Below are positions 51,639 through 60,377 of a stretch of 64,000 bases of DNA, piece after piece (within the stretch, counting starts at the first letter, position 1; every line of letters begins with the position of its first letter). The stretch comes from Silvibacterium bohemicum (GTDB taxonomy: Bacteria; Acidobacteriota; Terriglobia; Terriglobales; Acidobacteriaceae): contig NZ_LBHJ01000020.1 of NCBI RefSeq assembly GCF_001006305.1, positions 186,001 through 250,000 of the forward strand, in the 5' to 3' direction. The notes beneath the pieces are model-generated. The model was not told the origin of the DNA and searched no databases. It was given only the letters and a program-made list of their open reading frames with translations. A program made the translations under genes and the position numbers.

Positions 51639-52040
51639 TCACTCTGTCCTGCGGTGGATAGTGACAGACGCGGTACTCTGCCGGTCCGCCTGAGCGATGT
51701 TGTTGCCATGAGCGATCTGCCCGCCATTACTGTCACCGGCCAACGAGCTGACTAATTCAAGTAACTCCGATGCCTGAAGAACAAGCTCCTGGTCTCCCGA
51801 CGCTCCGCTGCTTTGAAGCTCTTCTGCCAGTACCTGAGCATAACCCGCGGACTTAGGCTTCCGCTCGACCTTCTCCAGGGCCTCAGTGACCTCTTCATGG
51901 TGTGCATACTTCCTCTTTATGGCATTGCGCAATGCCGCGTATGCGTCCGCCAGTGCGGATTTACCTACATTCTTCGCGCCATCCAGTGCACCGGCCGCTA
52001 ACGCGCCAAGAATTGCATCACCTACAACCGAAGGGTCCAT
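51639..52040 (-). CDS. Small adaptor/effector-like partner of the STAND NTPase
   Basis: A 133-residue protein with GGGGAGAG upstream of ATG at 52040. It begins with a Gly/Ala-rich helix (VVGDAILGALAAGALDGAKN), then a charged helical region (RNAIKRKYAHHEEVTEALEK), and ends GGQIAHGNNIAQADRQSTAS, a tail of the GN-x-I-x-Q type that recurs near conflict-system adaptors. The following STAND protein begins with a similar motif, so the two tails may interact. It is separated from the NTPase by 3 bases. The role is inferred from pairing; no catalytic site is visible. Confidence 0.65.
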   Translation of the reverse strand: MDPSVVGDAILGALAAGALDGAKNVGKSALADAYAALRNAIKRKYAHHEEVTEALEKVERKPKSAGYAQVLAEELQSSGASGDQELVLQASELLELVSSLAGDSNGGQIAHGNNIAQADRQSTASVTIHRRTE

Positions 52041-52154
52041 TTATTGATCTCTCCCCAGATCGATGTTACGCCCTCCAATGAGGCATGGTTGATTGTCGTC
52101 CCAGCCCAAACGGCGCATGCGCCACCTGACCGGAAAGACCATCGATGAACATTT

Positions 52155-53987
52155 CTAGCCTTCGAGATCTACGGATTCGAGCAGTGCTGTTATCTGCAGA
52201 AGAGATTTGATGACCTCGTCGTATACGCGATCAAGTGCAAGCCCTCCCTCGGTTTTGAACTGGCCGGGGTCGATGCCGAAGTCTTTAAGCTGAGCTGATT
52301 GCGCGGTGGGCTCACCGATGAATGAGGACGCGTGGGAGTCGATAATGCGAAGGCCGTTGAGACCGAAGAGCGGCTTTAGGAAATCGAGCCGTGTATCTTT
52401 GTTCCATTTCCCAGCGACCAGCTCAGCATCTCCGATCAATCCCCAGCCTTCGTGCTTGGCGATGATTGCCAGTTGGCAGAGATAGGCGAGGAGTTTGATC
52501 CCTTCTACGCTCTTGACCTCTTTCCTGGGAACCTGCAGCTTCACTAAAAGCGCTCGCAGGGGAGCTGATTTCACACCTTCGAAAACCGAAAATATGAATT
52601 TACAACGCTCGAGAAAGTCCGGATAGCTTATCGTTCGCGGCGCGACGTTCCCGAGTCTGCCCAGTAGGCGATTAGTCCACCAACCTTTGTAGCTGATCTC
52701 GCTCTTCGACAGTCCGCCGATATCTTCTGCCGTGTACAACTCTCCTGCTGCATCACAGATTTGCGCGACTGCGTCCATGAGCGCAAGATAGGATTCCACC
52801 ACCTCTCGTGTCCGAACCCCAATGTTGCGCTCCTCAGCGTCGTTCTTGGGCACCGGCACGGACTCCTCTTTCACAGCGTAGTGGGAGTAGTGCTTGATCA
52901 CCGAAAATTGGGCATTTTCATAGAGCTTTCGCAATTCGAGCACGATGTGATCGCGACCTAGACGTTTGCAAAATCCGACAGACCACCAAGAGCCGTTGCT
53001 GACGGAACCGGCCTCAGGATTGATGTCGAACTCTAGGCCATCCTCGTACCGCTGTAGGACCTCGTCGCGAACGTAAGCTTCTTCCGCCACTCCGAATTCA
53101 CCCGTCAATATTCCGGAACCGACGATCGGCTTGGGATGATCTGGCCACACGAGTGTCTGGTCAGCATCGAGAGCCTTCACGGGCTTCAGGACCAGCCGGG
53201 TACACCAGGTATCCGAATACTGATCTCCCGCCTCGATGTGCTCTACACGCTTTAGCCAGATCTCCCGGCCTTTGAGCTTCGCATGTTGTCCTTTTGAGGT
53301 ACCCATCACGGATTCGAAGGCCGGGTCGCCAGTCGAGTAGCGGCCCTCGAACTGCGTTGCCATGGCAACGCAATCACTATCAAGCAGATAATCCTCGAGA
53401 TACTCGCGAAGGATCTCTACTCGGGCAACGTTGATTTGCTTTGGAACCCTATACACCGATAAAGGAGTTACCCGGACTACGGCGTAGGTCGGACGCGACA
53501 GATCATGCCATACCAGCGTCGGGGTGATTGCATCATCGGGGCCGGATATTGTCGCCGGCGAGAGCCCGTAGCGCTGCAGGATTCCATTGAACGGCAAGAT
53601 GATATGTCGATCGTGGATCTGCCACGACTCGACCAGGGGCTGGTATTTCTTGTGGTCCTCTCGCCCTGAATGGATCCAAAACGCCGGCAGCGGAACGCCG
53701 CTCGCGGGATCGTAGACTTCCTGCTCCGGAAGGTGGCGCATGCCATGTCCCATGCCGCCCAGTCGCGTAAGGCATTCCTCAGCCTCCGCGGCAGGCACCA
53801 TGGCGGTATACAGCAGTGTCGTGCCGGGAAAATTGTTTACCGGCTCGCTGCTGATCTCACCAACGGTGACATATTGGGAGTGGTTATTCAGGTAGGGCTC
53901 TTTGAGATGAGCCAGCGAAGCAGGCCAGAAGTCGTCGTCGAGCGAAGCCATGAACTGAATGTAGATGGCTGCGCGTCGCCCGCTCAA
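52155..53987 (-). CDS. Large island protein of unknown function
   Basis: A 610-residue protein; TTG at 53987 has a CAGG site upstream and ATG at 53951 is the alternative. There is no signal peptide or membrane helix. Recognisable features are few: EVYDPASGVPLPAFWIHSGR near residue 89, GSWWSVGFCKRLGRDHIVLE near residue 335, and a helical C-terminus. I know no family. It is the outermost gene at the island's right end, next to the repeat and the decayed integrase, and may belong with the STAND pair 115 bases downstream on the same strand. Confidence 0.55.
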   Translation of the reverse strand: MSGRRAAIYIQFMASLDDDFWPASLAHLKEPYLNNHSQYVTVGEISSEPVNNFPGTTLLYTAMVPAAEAEECLTRLGGMGHGMRHLPEQEVYDPASGVPLPAFWIHSGREDHKKYQPLVESWQIHDRHIILPFNGILQRYGLSPATISGPDDAITPTLVWHDLSRPTYAVVRVTPLSVYRVPKQINVARVEILREYLEDYLLDSDCVAMATQFEGRYSTGDPAFESVMGTSKGQHAKLKGREIWLKRVEHIEAGDQYSDTWCTRLVLKPVKALDADQTLVWPDHPKPIVGSGILTGEFGVAEEAYVRDEVLQRYEDGLEFDINPEAGSVSNGSWWSVGFCKRLGRDHIVLELRKLYENAQFSVIKHYSHYAVKEESVPVPKNDAEERNIGVRTREVVESYLALMDAVAQICDAAGELYTAEDIGGLSKSEISYKGWWTNRLLGRLGNVAPRTISYPDFLERCKFIFSVFEGVKSAPLRALLVKLQVPRKEVKSVEGIKLLAYLCQLAIIAKHEGWGLIGDAELVAGKWNKDTRLDFLKPLFGLNGLRIIDSHASSFIGEPTAQSAQLKDFGIDPGQFKTEGGLALDRVYDEVIKSLLQITALLESVDLEG

Positions 53988-54053
53988 GCAGAAACCTGAA
54001 GGCGCTAGCTATTAACTAGCCATAGCCGGGTAAGCTCTCTTGTGGGTCGATCA

Positions 54054-54147
54054 AAAAAAGGTCCAAAAAAGGTCCAATAAGGGGATTTTTGCGTGTAATC
54101 AGTGGCGTAGAGTGTGGTCTGTGCCATCTGGTTTCAATGAGTTGCGT
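54054..54147 (+). repeat. Right 94-bp direct repeat of the island (attR-like)
   Basis: 94 bases matching 38680-38773 with three differences (two adjacent at the GATTTTT end, one further on). It starts with two AAAAAAGGTCC motifs; more AGGTCCAA copies follow at 54241-54265. It lies between the last island gene and the tRNA piece. Confidence 0.75.
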
Positions 54148-54157
54148 GACGTTGCCG

Positions 54158-54204
54158 AAATGGCATGGAAGAGGTCATCGGTTCGATCCCGATCAGGTCC
54201 ACCA
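54158..54204 (+). tRNA. 3' fragment of tRNA-Ala (GGC anticodon region)
   Basis: ATGGCAT (anticodon loop context for GGC) is followed by a variable loop, a T arm with stem ATCGG/CCGAT (54177-54181, 54189-54193) around TTCGATC, the acceptor strand CAGGTCC, and ACCA (54201-54204). The 5' half with the D arm and GGACCTG is absent, so this is a fragment left by an integrase that uses a tRNA gene. Confidence 0.65.
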
Positions 54205-54274
54205 ATTCATTCAACAACTTAGACGATTTCGCGCTTTTTCAAAAAGGTCCAAGCAGGTCCAATAAGAACGTGCG

Positions 54275-54860
54275 TCATTTGGACCCCGCTTTTAGAAAGC
54301 CCGCGAGCTTTGACTGCGCCTCCCGCTTGGCCGGGGTTATCGCCTACGCGTAAACCTCAAGCGTCATCTTCACCGCGCGTGCCGCAGCAGCTCCTGCACC
54401 ACTTTGACATCTTCGCCATTGGCCTTCAGCAAGGTGGAGAAGGTGCGCCGGAAGGTGTGCCAGCCGATGTGCTTCGCGATCTTCGCCCTCCCCAGCCGCA
54501 GGACGGATATTTCACTTCAGCAGCGAGTCCGGACTGGAGAGCTGTTTCCCCTTCTTTCGCATACTGGCGAAAACCCAGTCCTTCGGCTGGTTGTAGGGCA
54601 GGCGAGCTTCCACGTCAACAGCTCCTCTTCGACCCAGGGGTCGAGCGGAACCGGCTTCCGTGAGATCTCCGTCTTGCATCGACCTATCCTTTGCCGGTAG
54701 ACCGAGCGCGTGACGGACAGCTGCAGATCCTCGAAGTTCACATCCATCCACTAGAGTCCGATCAACTCGCTGCGGCGCGCGCGGCCTGCGGTAATACACG
54801 ACCAGGTCCTGTGAGACTTGCAAGGCGTAGAGCAGCTAAGTCTGAGTTCAGCTGAAGGCA
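54275..54860 (-). pseudogene. Decayed tyrosine recombinase (integrase)
   Basis: Minus-strand pieces in shifting frames make a phage-type integrase C-terminal domain: RRSELIGL, stop, WMDVNFEDLQLSVTRSVYRQ, GRCKTEISRKPVPLDPWVEE, then YNQPKDWVFASMRKKGK, then AKHIGWHTFRRTFSTLLKAN (catalytic HxxR) and GEDVKVVQELLRHA; after a shift VKMTLEVYA, stop, AITPAKREAQSKL, ending at 54275. Two TAG codons stand where CAG is expected. The N-terminal domain is gone. It lies next to the tRNA piece and the right repeat and probably moved the island. Confidence 0.75.
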
Positions 54861-54920
54861 ACGCGAAGCCGGCCTTTGACATCAACCTCGGAAGCTGACT
54901 CCGAGAAGGAGTTTGTGTCG

Positions 54921-56471
54921 ATGTCGTGGATTCTTTCGGTTTTGATCGCGGTGAGTGTCTTGCTATCATGCTCGCCGGCGGCGGCGCAAGGCAATCCCAT
55001 TTTGCCCGGTGATCATCCGGATCCATCCATTATCCGCGCCAATGGCTTCTACTGGGCCTCAAACACATCTGCCGAATGGGCTCCCGTTTTCCCAATCTTC
55101 CGCTCCTCCGATCTGCGGAACTGGCAGACGACCGGATCAGTCTTCAGAGCGCGTCCAGATTGGGCGGTGCGAAATTTCTGGGCACCCGAACTCGTCAACG
55201 ACCGCGGCCACTTCCGCGTCTACTATGCGGCTCGAAAGAAGGATGGGCCCCTGTGCGTAGCAGTCGCGACCGCGTCCGCCCCGCAAGGACCATATGAAGA
55301 TCATGGGCCGCTTGTTTGCCAGCCTGATGGAGCAATCGATCCGGCTTTCGTCCGTGACGAATCTGGCAAGCCGTTCCTTATCTGGAAAGAGGATGCCAAC
55401 AGCATCCATCAACCGACTAAGATCTGGATACAACCGACGAGTGAAGATGGACTGCATCTTCTCGGATCACCCACCGCCATTCTGACGAACGACGCGGCTT
55501 GGGAAGGCGAAGTCGTAGAAGGACCGTACATCCTTCGGCATGGCGATTATTTCTACCTCTTCTATGCAGGTGGCGCCTGCTGCGGTGAACGCTGCAGTTA
55601 TGGCGAAGGGGTCGCTCGGGCCAGAAACTTACACGGCCCTTGGCAAAAGGACCCTTCCAATCCAATCATTGCTACCAATGCCGAGTGGAAGTGTCCCGGT
55701 CACGGCACGTTGGTACGCACTGCCAGCGGCTCCGACTACCTTATGCACCATGCCTATCCGCAGGAAAATTCGATTTTCATCGGCCGCGAGTCGGTTGTCG
55801 AGCGAGTCGCCTGGAATGCAAAGGGGTGGCCGGAGATCAACGGCGGGAAGGGCGTGCCGGGAATCTCTCGCGAAACGCACCGGATCACGCTTATCGATGA
55901 CTTCAAAGGCCCAACCCTCAGTCCCACATGGCAGTGGCCCATTGCAGATGGGCCTGGGATACGAATCGCGGATCATTCTCTGCGACTTGCTCCTCTGAAC
56001 ACCAGTGACGGAGATCCACTGGGCGCCATCGTTGCCCAGACACTGCCATCGCCGTCATTTCGCGTGACGGTGGAAGTCAGCCCCGGCAGCTCCGAGGCGC
56101 TTGCCTCCATCGCGGTTCTCGGAAGCGCCAGAGATGCGGTCGGAATCGGAATCCAACATGGCGCATTGGTGCAATGGAGAAGAGATCATGGCAGGTGGGT
56201 AAAGCTGGCCGTCAGTCCTTTGCCTAACCAGGCCAACGTTTTTCTTGGCATCGCCATGCAAGGAGAGAGGCATCTCAATACAGTCTGGAGCCAGGACGGA
56301 AAGCGCTGGCAATCTCTCGGAAAAATCTTGAAGGTAGATTCGTTACCTCCATGGGACACAGGCCTGCGGGTGGGGTTGGCGTGCGGCGGAAACGGCGGCG
56401 GGTTTGCCACATTCCAGCATTTTTCCTTGCGAACGCCGGACGTCTGGCCCGCCGGACAGACGACCAGATAG
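54921..56471 (+). CDS. Secreted glycoside hydrolase family 43 (beta-xylosidase/arabinanase-like)
   Basis: A 516-residue enzyme from ATG at 54921 with AAGGAG upstream. The signal peptide SVLIAVSVLLSCSPAAAQG precedes a five-bladed propeller with the GH43 acids: GDHPDPSIIR (base Asp, near residue 30), GAIDPAFVRDESGKPFLIWK (about residue 136, pKa-modulating Asp) and EVVEGPYILRHGDYFYLFYA (about residue 198, acid Glu). From about residue 330 a C-terminal beta-sandwich resembling a concanavalin-type domain follows (FKGPTLSPTWQWPIADGPG). It hydrolyses xylan- or arabinan-like substrates outside the cell. It is followed by an outer-membrane receptor gene on the same strand, a usual pairing for polysaccharide use. 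Confidence 0.9.
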   Translation: MSWILSVLIAVSVLLSCSPAAAQGNPILPGDHPDPSIIRANGFYWASNTSAEWAPVFPIFRSSDLRNWQTTGSVFRARPDWAVRNFWAPELVNDRGHFRVYYAARKKDGPLCVAVATASAPQGPYEDHGPLVCQPDGAIDPAFVRDESGKPFLIWKEDANSIHQPTKIWIQPTSEDGLHLLGSPTAILTNDAAWEGEVVEGPYILRHGDYFYLFYAGGACCGERCSYGEGVARARNLHGPWQKDPSNPIIATNAEWKCPGHGTLVRTASGSDYLMHHAYPQENSIFIGRESVVERVAWNAKGWPEINGGKGVPGISRETHRITLIDDFKGPTLSPTWQWPIADGPGIRIADHSLRLAPLNTSDGDPLGAIVAQTLPSPSFRVTVEVSPGSSEALASIAVLGSARDAVGIGIQHGALVQWRRDHGRWVKLAVSPLPNQANVFLGIAMQGERHLNTVWSQDGKRWQSLGKILKVDSLPPWDTGLRVGLACGGNGGGFATFQHFSLRTPDVWPAGQTTR

Positions 56472-56569
56472 AGACTGACGCTCGCCAAATAGTTCGTTGA
56501 CGCAGAATGAGCAGCTCGCAAGAAAGACGGGCTCCCTCAAGCCAGACCAAAATTTTCGGAGGCAATTCC

Positions 56570-59500
56570 ATGAAACTCCCCATCGTCCGTCGGTGCGCGG
56601 CCGTCTTTGCCGTGCTCGCTCTCAGTCTGCATTCCCCTGTGTGGGCACAATCGAACCGAGGCACAATGAGCGGCACAGTGATGGATGCATCCAACGCGGT
56701 GATTCCAAACGCGACGGTCACGGCAGTGGAGACCGGCACGAATACTACTTATACGACGAAGACCTCGGCGGAAGGCTTCTATCAATTTCCGCAGGCGATG
56801 GTGGGCACATACAAGGTGACGGCAACCGCGACGGGCTTCCAGGCTCAGGAGAAGACGGGGGTCGGCCTGCTAATCAACAGTACGACCGCGCTGAACTTCA
56901 CGCTTGCTCCAGGCGCGGCTTCGACAACAGTCACCGTCTCAGCCACGGCTCCATCTTTGGATTCTCAGACCTCCGATATTGGCGGCGTCATTACCGCGCG
57001 TCAGGTTGAGGAGCTGCCGCTGTCGCTCGGTGGCGTGGGCGCTTTTCGCTCCCCCGAAGCCTTTGCCTTCCTGCTTCCCGGCGTGGTCGGACCCGGCACC
57101 GCCAACAATGCAAACGGCGTCTACATCCAGAAAACCAGCGGCGGTCAGAACTTCGGTGACGACGTACTTCTTGACGGCACCTCCGCTCAACGTCCGGATA
57201 ACGGCTCGACCTTTGATGAGACGGCTCCGTCGGTAGAAGCGATACGCGAATACAAGGTGACCACGGCAACGCCTTCCGCCGAGTATGACCGAACCACCGG
57301 CGGCATACGGAGCTTCACCACGCGCTCGGGTTCAAACGCCCTCCACGGAACGGCCTTCGATATCCTTCGCAACACCGTGCTCGACGCGAATACCTGGTTT
57401 AACGACCTCGAGCGCGGCACCGTCGCACCTCCCGGATCGCCGAACTACGCGCAATATGCCACTCCCGAAGACATCAAGAATGATTACGGCGTCGCACTTG
57501 GCGGTCCGGTAAAAATTCCGCACCTTTATGATGGACGCGACAAGACGTTCTTCTTCTTTGCGTGGGAGCAGCTTACGTGGCCGCGTGGCGCAGTGACCAC
57601 CAGCACGCTGCCCACGGCCGCCGAGCGAACCGGTGACTTTTCCGCCATTCTTACCAACAATGTCATCGGAACCAATCCCTGCACCGGCGCTCCCGTGTAT
57701 GCAGGGCAGATCTTCGATCCCAACTCGCAGCCTTCGGCGAACGTTCTGTGCCGCGCCACGCCGTTCCAGGGAAACCAGATCCTTCCTTCCCGGATCGATC
57801 CCGTTACTGCAAAGGCCCTCAGCTATCTGCCACTGCCGAATGGTCCGGGGCTGGTGAATAACTATACCTTCCGCTCCAGCTTCCCGACCGATAACACGAG
57901 TTATACAATCCGCATCGACGAGAGCGTCAACGCCAACAACCATGTCTTCGGCTCCTACAGCACGCGCGAGAACACGCTTCTCACCGGAGGTACTCCCGCG
58001 CTTCCCGATCCAATCGACTCCAACACCTGGGATCAGGATTTCACCACGCACTATGGCCGCGGGGGATGGGATCACACCTTCTCGAGCAACATCCTCAATC
58101 ACGTAAACCTGGGATATAACCGGACCAACAGCAAGAACAATTCTGCGGCCGCGGAGACCGGGACGGACTGGGGCGCCGTGCTCGGCCTCGGCAACATCTC
58201 CGGCCGTCCCTTCCCACAATTCAATGTGAACAGCGGTTTTCCCTCGATTGGCTTCGCTAAAGGCGATGACGATGTAGCCAACGAAGCAGACGTCTTCGAC
58301 ACGCTCACGCTCACCAAAGGCAGGCACGCTCTGTCAATCGGCGGCGAGTATCGCTGGATCCAATACAACAACCTGGCCTACGACAACACCAGCGGGGCTT
58401 ATAACTTCTCCAACGCGGAGACCGCTGCTGGAACCGGCGTTCTCAACAGCCAAGGCGGCTTTGCCTTCGCCAGCTTTCTGCTGGGTCAGGTGGATAGTGC
58501 AAACCTCACCGTCTTCGCGCACTATCCGCGATACACTTCGTCCTACTACGGTCTTTTCATTCAGGACGATTACAAGGTCAGCCAGCGTCTCACTTTGAAT
58601 TTAGGCATCCGCTGGGACGTGGACGAGCCGCGCAAGGAATCGCAGAACTTCACCTCGAACTTCGATCCTGATCTGCCGAACGCCGGAGCTGGCGGCCGGC
58701 TCGGTGCTCTTGAGTTTGCCTCGAACTGCAGCGGCTGCAACCCGCGTTGGATCGATACAAATTATAAGGACGTGGCGCCCCGCGTGGGATTTGCCTTCAC
58801 TCCCTATGCCAGCGGCAAAACCGTATTCCGCGGCGGTTATGGCATTCTCTATGGCCCACTCTATTATGCGGACTTCGCAAACAGCGTCGATGCCGGATAC
58901 GCTGCTGCGCCTAGTCCGCAATCGCCGAATGGATTCAATAGCTCTTTCCTCCTGGCGGGAGGCTTCCCCGCTTATCAGACGCCTCCCATCCTCGACCCCA
59001 CTATTCGTAACAACCAGAGTGTCGATTACATCGCGCCTAACTTTAACAAGCCTCCTGTGATCCAAAGCTGGAGTCTACAAGTACAGCAGGAGCTTGCTCC
59101 CGATCTCATCTTCACACTGGGATATGTTGGCACCAAGGGACAAAACCTTCGCAGCGCCGCCGGCTTCGGGCAGTACAACAACTTTCCCCTAAGCGATCTG
59201 GCCCTCGGCCAAAATGTGCTGAATGCCGCAATCGGCTCAACCACCGCAACCGATGCTGGCATCGGCGCTCCTTATGCCGGCTTCAATGGAACGGTCGGCG
59301 ATTCTCTACGGCACTATCCGCAGTATCGGCGCTTTAACACCGATTGCTGCCTCGAGAATGATGGCATGTCCAGCTACAATGCTCTGGAAGCGACCTTGCA
59401 ACGGCGCTATCGCTCCGGCCTAAATCTGCAGGTGTCTTACACCTGGTCGAAGTCTCTCAATGATGCCGACAGTTTGCAGCCGGGCAGCAACGGCGGCGGC

Positions 59501-60154
59501 GGACTCTACCAAAATCCGTACGACCTGCATCAGGAGAAGGCGCTCAGCAGCCAAGATACACCTCATGTCGCGGTCATCAGCGGTCTTTATGATCTGCCCT
59601 TCGGAAAGGGCCGCCACTTTCTCTCGCAGGCGGGCCGGATTGTCGATTGGACCATCGGCGGCTGGCAGACGGGAGCAATTCTGCGCTACCAGAGCGGCCA
59701 GCCGCTGCCTTTCTACTGCGCAACCGGTGTAGCAGGCTGGGACAACTGCTTCCGCTTCAATCCGGTCTTCGGGGAGTCCGTATATAACCCGGCTCGCCAT
59801 CAACATGGATTCAATCCTCTTACCACTCCATATCTGAACAACGCCTATTTCCAGGATCCAAATACTAATCCGAACGTGCCGATCGTCTTTGGTTCTCTGC
59901 CGCGTGTGACGGGCTTTCGCATGGACCCGTACTACGAGGAAGACATCAACCTGATCAAGCGCTTTGCTATTCGCGAGGACACGAACTTCGAATTGCGCGC
60001 GGATGCTTTTAACGCATTCAACCGCCATGTCTTCGCGGAGCCTTTCAATCTGGGCCCGCAGCCGAACGTAGGAGCCAATGCCACATTCGGCTACGTAAAC
60101 GGGACCGTTGATGCGCCACGGGTGTTGCAGCTGGAGTTTCGCCTCAGCTTCTGA
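56570..60154 (+). CDS. TonB-dependent receptor, Oar-like with carboxypeptidase-regulatory domain
   Basis: A 1194-residue outer-membrane protein from ATG at 56570 (GGAGG nine bases upstream). The signal peptide ends SLHSPVWAQ; the carboxypeptidase-regulatory-like beta domain is GTMSGTVMDASNAVIPNATV to TSAEGFYQFPQAMVGTYKVT. Then come a plug (VDSQT-like ITARQVEELPLS; FGDDVLLDGTSAQRPDN) and a large barrel (GLFIQDDYKVSQRLTLNLGI, RSGLNLQVSYTWSKSLNDAD) ending VLQLEFRLSF with the terminal Phe. Such proteins are abundant in Acidobacteriota and take up or attach oligosaccharides or other ligands. Its place after GH43 suggests glycan fragments. Confidence 0.92.
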   Translation: MKLPIVRRCAAVFAVLALSLHSPVWAQSNRGTMSGTVMDASNAVIPNATVTAVETGTNTTYTTKTSAEGFYQFPQAMVGTYKVTATATGFQAQEKTGVGLLINSTTALNFTLAPGAASTTVTVSATAPSLDSQTSDIGGVITARQVEELPLSLGGVGAFRSPEAFAFLLPGVVGPGTANNANGVYIQKTSGGQNFGDDVLLDGTSAQRPDNGSTFDETAPSVEAIREYKVTTATPSAEYDRTTGGIRSFTTRSGSNALHGTAFDILRNTVLDANTWFNDLERGTVAPPGSPNYAQYATPEDIKNDYGVALGGPVKIPHLYDGRDKTFFFFAWEQLTWPRGAVTTSTLPTAAERTGDFSAILTNNVIGTNPCTGAPVYAGQIFDPNSQPSANVLCRATPFQGNQILPSRIDPVTAKALSYLPLPNGPGLVNNYTFRSSFPTDNTSYTIRIDESVNANNHVFGSYSTRENTLLTGGTPALPDPIDSNTWDQDFTTHYGRGGWDHTFSSNILNHVNLGYNRTNSKNNSAAAETGTDWGAVLGLGNISGRPFPQFNVNSGFPSIGFAKGDDDVANEADVFDTLTLTKGRHALSIGGEYRWIQYNNLAYDNTSGAYNFSNAETAAGTGVLNSQGGFAFASFLLGQVDSANLTVFAHYPRYTSSYYGLFIQDDYKVSQRLTLNLGIRWDVDEPRKESQNFTSNFDPDLPNAGAGGRLGALEFASNCSGCNPRWIDTNYKDVAPRVGFAFTPYASGKTVFRGGYGILYGPLYYADFANSVDAGYAAAPSPQSPNGFNSSFLLAGGFPAYQTPPILDPTIRNNQSVDYIAPNFNKPPVIQSWSLQVQQELAPDLIFTLGYVGTKGQNLRSAAGFGQYNNFPLSDLALGQNVLNAAIGSTTATDAGIGAPYAGFNGTVGDSLRHYPQYRRFNTDCCLENDGMSSYNALEATLQRRYRSGLNLQVSYTWSKSLNDADSLQPGSNGGGGLYQNPYDLHQEKALSSQDTPHVAVISGLYDLPFGKGRHFLSQAGRIVDWTIGGWQTGAILRYQSGQPLPFYCATGVAGWDNCFRFNPVFGESVYNPARHQHGFNPLTTPYLNNAYFQDPNTNPNVPIVFGSLPRVTGFRMDPYYEEDINLIKRFAIREDTNFELRADAFNAFNRHVFAEPFNLGPQPNVGANATFGYVNGTVDAPRVLQLEFRLSF

Positions 60155-60313
60155 TTGCGTTCAGACGAGAGGCGAACGGAGAATCTGGGATAATCCCCAT
60201 CGCATTCCAGATCATTGATTGCGGTGGTTATCTGGGTTCGAGTTTAATCGGTGTCCAATAAACAATTTCCGTGGGCGGCTTCTTCCACCGAATGTCTCGT
60301 CCTGACCATTCAT

Positions 60314-60353
60314 GCAAAGCAAAGCGGACCAGCTTTTTACTGGTCCGCTTTGC
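60314..60353. terminator. Convergent hairpin terminator
   Basis: GCAAAGCGGACCAG (60319-60332) pairs perfectly with CTGGTCCGCTTTGC (60340-60353) around a 7-base loop CTTTTTA. It lies between the convergent receptor and alcohol dehydrogenase genes, 25 bases from the latter's stop, and can stop both. The outer U-tract is weak. Confidence 0.75.
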
Positions 60354-60377
60354 TTGCTTGACGCATGCGCCGTGCTG

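Noticed and set aside
54158-54204. Complete tRNA gene at the island's right end
   Set aside because: Only the anticodon-loop context, T arm and acceptor 3' strand are present; no D arm or 5' acceptor GGACCTG lies upstream, so it is a fragment.
57332-58327. 331-residue minus-strand frame within the TonB receptor gene
   Set aside because: It is the shadow of a GC-rich gene; there is no domain and no ribosome site.
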